From the NCBI GenBank assembly GCA_017536285.1, contig JAFXHP010000081.1:1-13785 (forward strand): a DNA stretch of 13,785 bases. Direction: 5' to 3'. Source of the stretch: Clostridia bacterium. GTDB lineage: Bacteria > Bacillota_A > Clostridia > UMGS1883 > HGM11501. The translations under genes were made by a program, and so were the position numbers. The notes under the pieces are model-generated. The model had not been told where the DNA came from. It saw only the letters and a program-made list of their open reading frames with translations, and searched no databases. Positions 1 through 6,301 of the stretch are shown here, piece after piece. How positions within the stretch are numbered: position 1 is the stretch's first letter; every line of letters starts with the position of its first letter.

Positions 1-434
1 TCTTCCTCGCAGTGGTGATGGTGAACGTGCTGTTTTTTTCTTATGAATAAATCAATTAAAAAGCCGAAAAGCACCGCAAATATGAATTTTGCCGCAATCA
101 GCATAAGCATTTTGGTCCATAAGGAAGGTTCTGAAAGAAGCATGGGGATTGCCTCGTCGCTTGTTGCAATGAAAACCGCAATCAATGTGCCGAGGGAGAT
201 AAAGCGTTTTGAGTAAAGCTCCGAAGCGATAACGGAAAATCCGCATTGGGGGATGCATCCGAAAAGTCCGCCAAATAAGGGACCTGCCTTTTCCGATTTC
301 ATAAAAAGGTGGTGAGCTTTGTTGTTATTCTTATGCTCTAAATATTCAATTAAAAGATAAATTAAAAAAAGTGATGGGAGCACCTTTAATGTGTCAATAA
401 AAGCATGCTCCAGAATGTGCAAAATTTCGTGCAT
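1..434 (-). CDS. Putative heavy-metal / arsenic efflux permease (ArsP_2-like), C-terminus off the left edge
   Basis: The first 144 residues of an integral membrane protein are visible and the rest lies beyond the left edge. The start is the ATG at 434, preceded by a TAAGGCGG ribosome binding site and a good promoter. What I see: hydrophobic segments at about residues 15-33, 50-70, 79-100 and 108-132; the signature GCIPQCGFS at 59-67; a second conserved block, ATSDEAIPM, at 90-98; and a His/Cys-rich loop QHVHHHHCEE at 135-144. The PQCGFS and TSDE blocks are how I recognise the 'putative 10TM heavy-metal exporter' family (Pfam ArsP_2, often called arsenic efflux protein or putative manganese transporter). 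Members are usually 300-400 residues, so more than half is missing. The His cluster probably binds metal in an inter-helix loop. The true substrate (arsenite, organoarsenical, Mn or another metal) is unknown. It is transcribed separately from the next minus-strand unit. Confidence 0.8.
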   Translation of the reverse strand, partial: MHEILHILEHAFIDTLKVLPSLFLIYLLIEYLEHKNNNKAHHLFMKSEKAGPLFGGLFGCIPQCGFSVIASELYSKRFISLGTLIAVFIATSDEAIPMLLSEPSLWTKMLMLIAAKFIFAVLFGFLIDLFIRKKQHVHHHHCEE

Positions 435-464
435 AGTTAACCGCCTTATAAAAAACTAAACTAT

Positions 465-493
465 ATTTTAATGCAAAAACGTCAAAATGTCAA
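465..493 (-). promoter_or_regulatory. Sigma-A-type promoter for the ArsP_2-like exporter
   Basis: Reading the minus strand, a consensus -35 box TTGACA (493-488) is followed after exactly 17 nt by the -10 box TAAAAT (470-465). This puts the transcription start near 458 and gives a leader of about 24 nt with the Shine-Dalgarno sequence. The -35 box directly follows the T-run of the upstream operon's terminator. Confidence 0.75.
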
Positions 494-494
494 G

Positions 495-525
495 AAAAAA
501 TCACCGCCCATCAGGCGGTGATTTT
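495..525 (-). terminator. Rho-independent terminator of the 8442-527 minus-strand unit
   Basis: The arms 497-508 (AAAATCACCGCC) and 514-525 (GGCGGTGATTTT) form a perfect 12-bp stem with a 5-nt loop. On the minus strand the stem runs straight into a continuous T-run down to 495. It begins two bases after the stop codon of the metallophosphoesterase gene. The flanking A/T tracts mean it could also work weakly in the other direction. Confidence 0.85.
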
Positions 526-526
526 A

Positions 527-2419
527 TTATTTGATTTCGATGTTTTTTACATAAATCGTATTGGGGGCAGTAATTTCAAATGCAAACTCTGTGCAATCGG
601 CACCGAGGTTTGAAATATCAATGGTGAATTTCTGCCATGTGCCCTTTATAAGTTTGCAACCGTCAATATCGGATTTCGAACTGTAAACGAGATATCCGTT
701 TGCAAGACCGTCGCCCGTAGGCTCAATTTCATTTGGCTTTACTCTTATTGCAAATTCGCCGTAATTCACCATACCGGAATTTGAGTAGCTGTCTCCTTCG
801 GGGAGCATAACTTCAAAGGAAAATGTACTTTTATTTGCAACAAGAGGTGCACTTATGTATATCTTGCCTCTTTCTTTGGCGGTAAATTTATACACGTTTT
901 CTCCCTCAAGTGTAACGGTTGAAACCTCTATTGCACTTGCGGCTTTAAGGTCGCCTTTATCAAAGCTTAAACCGGAAACGGTATTTTCTGAAGTTGTCTT
1001 TTTTTCGGTTTTTTCATCATCTTCGCAGTAGTAAATATAGGCATCCTTAAATTCGCCTGTATCCTCGGACATTACAAGTACCGTTCCGCCGATAATTTCA
1101 CTGCCAAGCTGTGTGCTGTAAGCACCTGCACCTATTATTGTGCCGTCGGCACTTTTAAAGTTTATTCTGTCGTATTCGCCGATTTTCTGACCAAACTGGA
1201 AGCGGATTCCGTCATAGACTACGCTTGCACTGTTGCAATGTTCGTGACCAACCAAAATGGAGTCGGCACCCAAGGCCTTCATGCCGTTATAAACTGATTT
1301 GTCCGCATCCCAGGGGCCTTTAAGGCTTCTTCCCACATAGCCGAAATCTGTATCTTTTTTGTTTTCGTGTTCGTCAATGTTGAGAGGCACAACTAAATCA
1401 CCGTAGGAGTTGGTTTCGCCACCGTTTACAAAGCTGTAGGTTTCATAAAGTGCGTCGGCAAATGCTGCAATCTGTATATGGAAAGCAAAGGTGAACTCCA
1501 CATCGGAGAAATTACTGTTTATCTTGTTTGCCGCATCGGTGTACCACTGGATCTGGTCTTTGCCGAAGCCTGCGGTCTTTTTGGAGTGACCGTTATTAAA
1601 GGTTTCGTCACTCATGGCAGAGCATCCGTTACTGTCAAGCATGAAAATTACACGCTTTAACTCGCCACCCTGAACGATACCTATGCTGTAGTTACCGTTT
1701 CCTGTCAAAGTCTTTTGTTCGAAGAGACAGTTTTTGCAATTTTCAAGATAAGCACACTGCCAGTCTGCACCTTTCTTGCTTTCGTTATCGTGATTACCGA
1801 AAACGGGAGCCCAGGGGATATTATATCCGTCGATGAAATCAGCAAGTTTTGTAAAGGATGTTCCCGCATCGTCATATTTTCCGTAAACCAGGTCACCGGT
1901 GATAAGAATTAAATCTGGATTTACATCTTTAATTATCTTATTTAAGTCGTTGAAAACCCTTTCGTCCATAAGCTCGGGGAGCCAATAATTGGTCTGAGCC
2001 TTACTGAAGGTTGTGCCTTCACGAAGCTGGGAAGAATCCTCAATCTGCGTGTCTGTAAGGTGCAATATTACAGGGTCTCTTCCTTTTTTTACATTGACAA
2101 CGAAATCTACATAATCTTCCGCTCGGGGAGCTTCCTTGGTGGAAAGTAAAACCGTGTTTGTGTCCCCGTCCCACTTAACATCAAGTCCCAAAGCATTTGC
2201 AACCCCGCGAACGGGAAGATAGGTTGTTCCGTCGATAATGAAAGGCTCAACATAATTTCCGTTTGCATCGGTAGGGGTAACTTCTGAGTTATTAAGCATA
2301 ATTTTTATGTTATTGTAAAATAATTCCTTGGTGATTGAACTTGATGCAAAAGCACCTATTAGTGTTATAGAAAGGCCTATCAAAAGTCCAAGCAATAACC
2401 ATTTTATTTTTTTCATCAT
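527..2419 (-). CDS. Secreted or membrane-anchored calcineurin-like metallophosphoesterase with an N-terminal copper-amine-oxidase-like domain
   Basis: A 630-residue protein read from the ATG at 2419, which has AGAGGT 7 nt upstream and gives a good signal peptide. The frame stays open to 2482, but that would put 21 polar residues ahead of the signal. Domains: signal peptide or anchor at about 5-25 (possible cleavage after AFA); copper-amine-oxidase N-like stalk domain at about 37-94, with IIDGTTYLPVRGVANALGL; metallophosphoesterase at about 115-450, with LTDTQ (121-125), GDL (175-177), GNHD (208-211), AFHIQ (312-316) and GHEH (391-394); and a C-terminal beta-rich domain at about 480-630 that may be carbohydrate-binding. 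The first metal motif is D-x-Q instead of the usual D-x-H, as in some phosphodiesterase and purple-acid-phosphatase-like subfamilies. It would hydrolyse a phosphomonoester or diester outside the membrane; the substrate is unknown. Last gene of the minus-strand unit, 59 nt after the glycosidase-like gene, with a hairpin between them. Confidence 0.85.
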   Translation of the reverse strand: MMKKIKWLLLGLLIGLSITLIGAFASSSITKELFYNNIKIMLNNSEVTPTDANGNYVEPFIIDGTTYLPVRGVANALGLDVKWDGDTNTVLLSTKEAPRAEDYVDFVVNVKKGRDPVILHLTDTQIEDSSQLREGTTFSKAQTNYWLPELMDERVFNDLNKIIKDVNPDLILITGDLVYGKYDDAGTSFTKLADFIDGYNIPWAPVFGNHDNESKKGADWQCAYLENCKNCLFEQKTLTGNGNYSIGIVQGGELKRVIFMLDSNGCSAMSDETFNNGHSKKTAGFGKDQIQWYTDAANKINSNFSDVEFTFAFHIQIAAFADALYETYSFVNGGETNSYGDLVVPLNIDEHENKKDTDFGYVGRSLKGPWDADKSVYNGMKALGADSILVGHEHCNSASVVYDGIRFQFGQKIGEYDRINFKSADGTIIGAGAYSTQLGSEIIGGTVLVMSEDTGEFKDAYIYYCEDDEKTEKKTTSENTVSGLSFDKGDLKAASAIEVSTVTLEGENVYKFTAKERGKIYISAPLVANKSTFSFEVMLPEGDSYSNSGMVNYGEFAIRVKPNEIEPTGDGLANGYLVYSSKSDIDGCKLIKGTWQKFTIDISNLGADCTEFAFEITAPNTIYVKNIEIK

Positions 2420-2451
2420 AATACATACCTCTGTTTCACTTATTTTTTCAC

Positions 2452-2475
2452 AAAGCACCGCTTCGGCGGTGCTTT
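2452..2475. terminator. Perfect 10-bp hairpin (possible terminator or attenuator) between two operon genes
   Basis: AAAGCACCGC (2452-2461) pairs perfectly with GCGGTGCTTT (2466-2475), with a TTCG loop on the plus strand. On the plus strand TT follows the stem, giving a short T5 run. On the minus strand, the direction of the flanking genes, only a T3 run follows, so it probably terminates partially or acts as a processing or stability element. It sits between the stop of the glycosidase-like gene (2479) and the start of the metallophosphoesterase gene (2419). Confidence 0.55.
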
Positions 2476-2478
2476 TTG

Positions 2479-4185
2479 TCATACATAAAGATAATCCTTT
2501 GCGCCAACGGTTATATCACCGTCAACGTACTCACTATCGCCGTAGTTTACGATTAATTTAGTGCCGTTTCCGAAGGTTACAATACGAACATCGCCCTTTG
2601 TTTCGTGCTTATCCATAGTTACTTCCTGAAGGCTGAAATACTTTTTATGTTTTTCATAGCCTTCTTTGATAACAGCAACTGTTTTTGCCATTTCCTCACC
2701 GTCTAAAGTAAGGTCATCCTTACCAAGCCAGTTGGTGTTTGAAGCTGTGGCGGTGATGAATTTCTGATAAACATAATAGCTTAATCTTCCGCCGTATTCT
2801 GCGAACATCAGCTGGTCGTTAATATCTCGTATGTTTACATTTACCGTTGCGGTTGAAACATTGTAGAGTATAAAACCGTGGTAGATAAGCTCCCAGAGGG
2901 GGATGTACTCGTCTGCCAGAGGATGGGGAGGACGGTTGTTTGAAATGTAAAAACCGTAATCCACAAATTCTTCTGCAAAGTCAAATGCACCTTCCGATGC
3001 AAAGCCGCCGAAAAGCTCGTGACACATACCCATAAGCTCCTTGTAGTAGGAAACGGTTTCTCTTCTTGTCACGGGATGTGCGGGATTTGCACATTTCATT
3101 GGTGAAATTACGGCTAAAACGTCAATGTAGTGAAGTCCCGAAAATCCTAAATCGGCAACTTTCGGAAGGATTTCCTTGCCGAATTCCAAAGCTTTTTTGG
3201 GGCAAAGTCTTCTTGCTCTTCCGCCACTCCATACACCGCCTTCGTGTTCCTTGCCCTGCTCATTCAAAACCAGATTTCCCTCAGTTTTGGGAGAGATGGG
3301 ATAAGCATCGGTGGAGTTTGTGTGACATACTATGGCATAACCATTTGCTTTGGCATAGCTTATAAGCTCACGAAGACCTTCTTCTCCGCCTAAAAGAGGC
3401 TCAACGGGAAAGGCATCGGGCCATCTTCCGTCGTGACCGGATTTGTTCCAGCCAACCAGACAAAGCTGTGCTTTGTCAATACCTGCTTTTTTCAGCTCGT
3501 CAATAAACTTCATAACATCTCGGAAGGTGCAGGCAACGTGCATAGGAGGTTCGTTCTCCAATGTCTGATCTGCAACGGGAGAGGGAGCAGGCTTCCACCC
3601 CATACGGATTCTGATTTCAGGAGCATCCTTTGCATAGGCAACGGCTGCTCTTTCTTTTGATTTCTCCGTTATAGGTTTTATTATCCCCTTTGAAAAAAGG
3701 AGATTTCTGTAATAAACTGCCATTTCGGAATATTCCGTTCCTTTAGGTAAGAGGTAGAAGTTAACGGATATATCTTCATAGGGAGCATCTCCACCGAGGC
3801 GGACTCTGTAGCAAAGGTTATATTCGTTATCCTTTGTCCAGAGAGCCTCTGACATATCATATCTCATTCCATCGGGATAGGCAATTATGCTGAAATTATC
3901 ACGCTTTGCACCGATTAAAAGGGTGGGATTCTCATCGGAACAGAGAGTAAAATCGCCCTGAGATTTAAATCGGGTTATGATGCCCTGTCGCTGAATGGGA
4001 GAAGAAAAGAAATAGCCTTCTTCTTCTGCTTTCGCGGTGAAATAGGGAGAGTGTATGTCAAGATACTGACAGGGCGTAACCCTTTCCTTCGGAATGGTAA
4101 GGATTACCACATTGTCCTTCTGAGTGATTATGGCATCTATCACTTCGCCTCTGTCATTGATGCCGTAAAACTTAGCGAAAATCAT
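2479..4185 (-). CDS. Cytoplasmic glycoside-hydrolase-like TIM-barrel protein (DUF5696 / GH101 / GH129-like)
   Basis: A 568-residue protein without a signal peptide, so predicted cytosolic. The ATG at 4185 lies inside the end of the preceding iron-sulfur gene (14-nt overlap), with GGAGG 10 nt upstream, so translation is probably coupled. Layout by inspection: beta-sandwich domain at about 1-190; barrel at about 200-520, with LVGWNKSGHDGRWPDAFPV (243-261), VCHTNSTDAYP (286-296), GLHYIDVLAV (350-359) and GGFASEGAFDF (393-403); and a short beta domain to the end. D355 and E398, 43 residues apart, are the best nucleophile and acid/base candidates, by analogy with retaining alpha-N-acetylgalactosaminidases. 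I place it in the GH101/GH129/DUF5696 group from the barrel motifs, not from a search; another clan is possible. Many DUF5696 relatives are larger and secreted, so a compact intracellular form coupled to redox enzymes is notable. It probably cleaves an imported glycoside. Confidence 0.6.
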   Translation of the reverse strand: MIFAKFYGINDRGEVIDAIITQKDNVVILTIPKERVTPCQYLDIHSPYFTAKAEEEGYFFSSPIQRQGIITRFKSQGDFTLCSDENPTLLIGAKRDNFSIIAYPDGMRYDMSEALWTKDNEYNLCYRVRLGGDAPYEDISVNFYLLPKGTEYSEMAVYYRNLLFSKGIIKPITEKSKERAAVAYAKDAPEIRIRMGWKPAPSPVADQTLENEPPMHVACTFRDVMKFIDELKKAGIDKAQLCLVGWNKSGHDGRWPDAFPVEPLLGGEEGLRELISYAKANGYAIVCHTNSTDAYPISPKTEGNLVLNEQGKEHEGGVWSGGRARRLCPKKALEFGKEILPKVADLGFSGLHYIDVLAVISPMKCANPAHPVTRRETVSYYKELMGMCHELFGGFASEGAFDFAEEFVDYGFYISNNRPPHPLADEYIPLWELIYHGFILYNVSTATVNVNIRDINDQLMFAEYGGRLSYYVYQKFITATASNTNWLGKDDLTLDGEEMAKTVAVIKEGYEKHKKYFSLQEVTMDKHETKGDVRIVTFGNGTKLIVNYGDSEYVDGDITVGAKDYLYV

Positions 4186-5107
4186 TTAAGTCAAACCTCC
4201 ACTCTTCTCTCTTTCTGAAGGGTGTATTGAATTTTTTCTTAAGTACGCCCTTTTCTTCTAAGTGGACATAGCAAGCCATATCGCAGGCTCTTCCGCAGAT
4301 TGAGGGAGAGTAGTTGTGTTTGATTGCAGGATAGAAGTGGATTTCTTCCAGTATTTCCTTTGCGCGCTCGGGTGTTATGTCAGCTTCGCCGGCAATGATC
4401 TGGAGTCTGTCGGGAAGGTCTGCAAAAGCATCGGGAGGCATAAAGGGATTTTTAAGACCGCAGGCACCGTTATAGTAAACTGTGCACTTCCAGTTATCGA
4501 GTTTACCGTCCTTGTCGATTGCCTTACCGGGGCAGGCAGCAATACATTTACCGCACTTGTCGCAAAGGGAGGGAGTTTTTACCTCGTCGCCTTCGATTTC
4601 GGCGTCGGTCAATACGAAGCAGTAACGGATGAAGGGGCCGTATTCTTCGTTAAGCACCTTGCCGTGAAGACCTCTTTCGCCAAGGCCTGTAAGAACAGCC
4701 GCTTCGTCAAAGTCCATCTGAAGCTCCTTCTTAACGCCCTTGTAAATTGAGGTGTAGTCCATTTCGGGATTTGTGTCATCATCTGCTGCCATAACGGTCT
4801 GGATTCTTCTCTGAGGAAGGGCAAGGAAGCCTTCTTCTTCAAGGAAGTTACATACACGGAGGCTTGTCATGGGCATAACTGTTTCTTCGATGGTTTCAAC
4901 GCCCATGGTGGAATACTGATAATAGGTTGTTCCTTCTTCAACGCCGCGGTAAGAGCCACGGAGAACTCTAAATAAAAGACCAATAACTGTTTTTGCTTCG
5001 GGCATAATTTCCTTTATAACGGAGTTTTCTCCGAAACGATCAACGGGAGCAAAGCCGATACCGTCGGCGCCCACCTTTTTCGCAAATTCTGTTAAAGCTG
5101 TCTTCAT
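4172..5107 (-). CDS. Reductive-dehalogenase/QueG-like double [4Fe-4S] protein, paralogue 1
   Basis: A 311-residue cytosolic protein with no Tat signal and no membrane segment. The ATG at 5107 overlaps the previous gene's stop by 4 nt (ATGA) and has AAAGGAGGTG upstream. N-terminal part: AKTVIGLLFRVLR at 38-50, then TGLGERGLHGK (140-150) and EEYGPFIRYCFVLTDAEIEGD (154-174), the fold seen in RdhA and QueG enzymes that hold a base-off cobalamin. C-terminal ferredoxin part: cluster 1 ligands C182, C185, C188 and C192 (CxxCxxxCP); cluster 2 probably C208 plus C271, C275 and C279 (CxxxCxxxC). In these families electrons pass through the two clusters to a corrinoid that reductively removes a halide or oxygen substituent. 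That cofactor and reaction are inferred from family resemblance. It differs clearly from its two neighbours and so may have its own substrate or act as a partner subunit. Confidence 0.75.
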   Translation of the reverse strand: MKTALTEFAKKVGADGIGFAPVDRFGENSVIKEIMPEAKTVIGLLFRVLRGSYRGVEEGTTYYQYSTMGVETIEETVMPMTSLRVCNFLEEEGFLALPQRRIQTVMAADDDTNPEMDYTSIYKGVKKELQMDFDEAAVLTGLGERGLHGKVLNEEYGPFIRYCFVLTDAEIEGDEVKTPSLCDKCGKCIAACPGKAIDKDGKLDNWKCTVYYNGACGLKNPFMPPDAFADLPDRLQIIAGEADITPERAKEILEEIHFYPAIKHNYSPSICGRACDMACYVHLEEKGVLKKKFNTPFRKREEWRFDLNDFR

Positions 5108-6009
5108 ATTCTGCCCACCTCCTTTAAGTGATCAAAGCATGCCTTGTCGCACTTTTTACCGCAAAGACAGGGTGCATAGCCCTTGAACTCGGGAAGGAAC
5201 TTCTTGAGCTCGGGATAAAGCTTTCTTGCACTTTCCGCATCAAAACGGTATTCACCATTTAATATTGCTTCACGGTCGGGATTGCCCTTTAAGAATTCGT
5301 CATTCATAAGGGGATTGGATTTGTGTGCGCCCTTATAGTAAACTGCACACTGCCAGGTATCGATTCCCTCGTCGGAAATTGCTTTACCGGGGCAGGCATT
5401 CTCGCAAAGTCCGCAATTATCGCAGATGGAATCGGTAAGAGGCTCATCGAGTTCCAAGGGAGCATCTGTTACGATGAAGCAATAACGGATGTAAGGACCG
5501 TACTTGGGAGCAAGGATGTGACCGCTCTTTCCTGCATAACCGATTCCGCAGGCACGTGCTGCCTTCGCAAAGTCAATCATAACGTCGGGTGCGGGCTTTC
5601 CTTCTTCAACGGGCTCAGCCAAAGCAAGCTCGTAGGTATCAAGTACCTCGGGGTTTGTTCTCTTGTCACCCTTAATGGTCATACCGGGAACGCTTCGCTG
5701 AAGGCAGGCATCATATCCTGCATCCTCAATCATAGCACCGAGTCTGAAAAGGAAAATTTCCGTAAATTCCTCGTCTATGTATTTAACACCCATGGTGGTG
5801 TACTGCATTGTCTGAACGCCACGGTCCATTGTGTTGTAAAGTGCCTTCGGAACGGGGAAGCCGAAGCCGATGATGCACTTTGCAGCGGGGAGTATCATTT
5901 TGGGGTCTCTCTGGATATTTTCGCCTTCGAAAATGTCAAGGCTTCCGATACCGCAAAGACAAGCGCCGTATTTTGCGGCAGCTTCTTTTATCATTTTAGC
6001 TGTAAGCAT
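5104..6009 (-). CDS. Reductive-dehalogenase/QueG-like double [4Fe-4S] protein, paralogue 2
   Basis: A 301-residue cytosolic protein. The ATG at 6009 has GGAAAGGA 8 nt upstream, and the end is coupled to paralogue 1 by an ATGA overlap. It opens with MLTAKMIKEAA, nearly the same as paralogue 3 (MLTSKMIKEAA). It has CIIGFGFPVP (45-54), the glycine-rich GIGYAGKSG (155-163), APKYGPYIRYCFIVTD (167-182), cluster 1 at C196, C199, C202 and C206, and cluster 2 probably at C221 with C283, C287 and C291; C281 is an extra nearby cysteine. Against RdhA it lacks the Tat leader and, like a QueG protein, is short. QueG (epoxyqueuosine reductase) is the main alternative identity, but three divergent copies next to a glycosidase and an AraC gene argue against a housekeeping tRNA role. 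Its upstream region holds a 17-nt palindrome and a structured tandem repeat, so this gene and those after it may be tuned separately from paralogue 3. Confidence 0.75.
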   Translation of the reverse strand: MLTAKMIKEAAAKYGACLCGIGSLDIFEGENIQRDPKMILPAAKCIIGFGFPVPKALYNTMDRGVQTMQYTTMGVKYIDEEFTEIFLFRLGAMIEDAGYDACLQRSVPGMTIKGDKRTNPEVLDTYELALAEPVEEGKPAPDVMIDFAKAARACGIGYAGKSGHILAPKYGPYIRYCFIVTDAPLELDEPLTDSICDNCGLCENACPGKAISDEGIDTWQCAVYYKGAHKSNPLMNDEFLKGNPDREAILNGEYRFDAESARKLYPELKKFLPEFKGYAPCLCGKKCDKACFDHLKEVGRI

Positions 6010-6025
6010 ATATAAATCCTTTCCA

Positions 6026-6042
6026 AAACTGAAATTCAGTTT
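6026..6042. promoter_or_regulatory. 17-nt perfect palindrome upstream of the paralogue 2 start
   Basis: The half-sites AAACTGAA (6026-6033) and TTCAGTTT (6035-6042) are perfect inverted repeats around a single central base. The element ends 17 nt upstream of the ATG at 6009, just ahead of its Shine-Dalgarno sequence. It could be an operator for a dimeric regulator or a small RNA hairpin affecting translation. No T-run follows, so it is not a terminator. Confidence 0.35.
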
Positions 6043-6068
6043 CTTTTTATAGATTGTAGTTAACCTTG

Positions 6069-6301
6069 AGAAAAAACAGTTCGTTTTTTCTTTGTTTGTA
6101 ACAACAAAACTAAAATGCTGTCCGCATTTTTATACGTTTCGTTGTTTTGATAAAAATTTTTTCTTTGTGGAAATAAATTTTTTTAAGAAAAAACAGTTCG
6201 TTTTTCCTTAATTGTAACAACAAAACTAAAATGCTGTTCGCATTTTCATACGTTTCGTTGTTTTGATAAAAATTTTTTCTTTGTGGAAATAAATTTTTAT
6301 C
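6069..6301. repeat. Two tandem copies of a ~116-bp AT-rich structured intergenic repeat
   Basis: Copy 1 (about 6069-6184) and copy 2 (about 6186-6298) are nearly identical, with a few substitutions and small indels in T-runs. Each copy can form three hairpins. Stem I is GAAAAAAC/GTTTTTTC (6070-6090; 6187-6206). Stem II is a ~47-nt imperfect stem built on AACAACAAAAC/GTTTCGTTGTT and AAAATGC/GCATTTT (6100-6146; 6216-6262). Stem III is GATAAAAATTT/AAATTTTTATC (6265-6301 in copy 2; shorter in copy 1). Several differences between copies fall in loops (for example TGTCC versus TGTTC). The outer edge of copy 2 includes the stop codon of paralogue 3. No credible coding sequence is present: the open frame on the minus strand is only the repeat translated twice. 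It may be a REP/MITE-like intergenic element or an RNA processing or stability segment within the operon. Confidence 0.85.

Noticed and set aside
52..258. 68-codon minus-strand frame in the exporter region
   Set aside because: It lies in another frame of the exporter gene, whose frame carries the family motifs PQCGFS and TSDE.
2420..2482. 21-residue N-terminal extension of the phosphoesterase from an ATG at 2482
   Set aside because: It would be translated through the hairpin and put polar residues before a good signal peptide; the ATG at 2419 has its own ribosome binding site.
4172..6009. Annotation as housekeeping epoxyqueuosine reductase (queG)
   Set aside because: The fold is related, but three divergent copies in a putative catabolic operon, together with RdhA-like motifs, make a specific queG symbol unsafe.
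5323..6015. 230-codon plus-strand open frame
   Set aside because: It is antisense to the clearly coding iron-sulfur gene at 5104-6009 and has no domain of its own.
6069..6301. CRISPR array or insertion sequence
   Set aside because: There are only two long adjacent copies with no spacers, no transposase and no terminal inverted repeats with target duplication that I could confirm.
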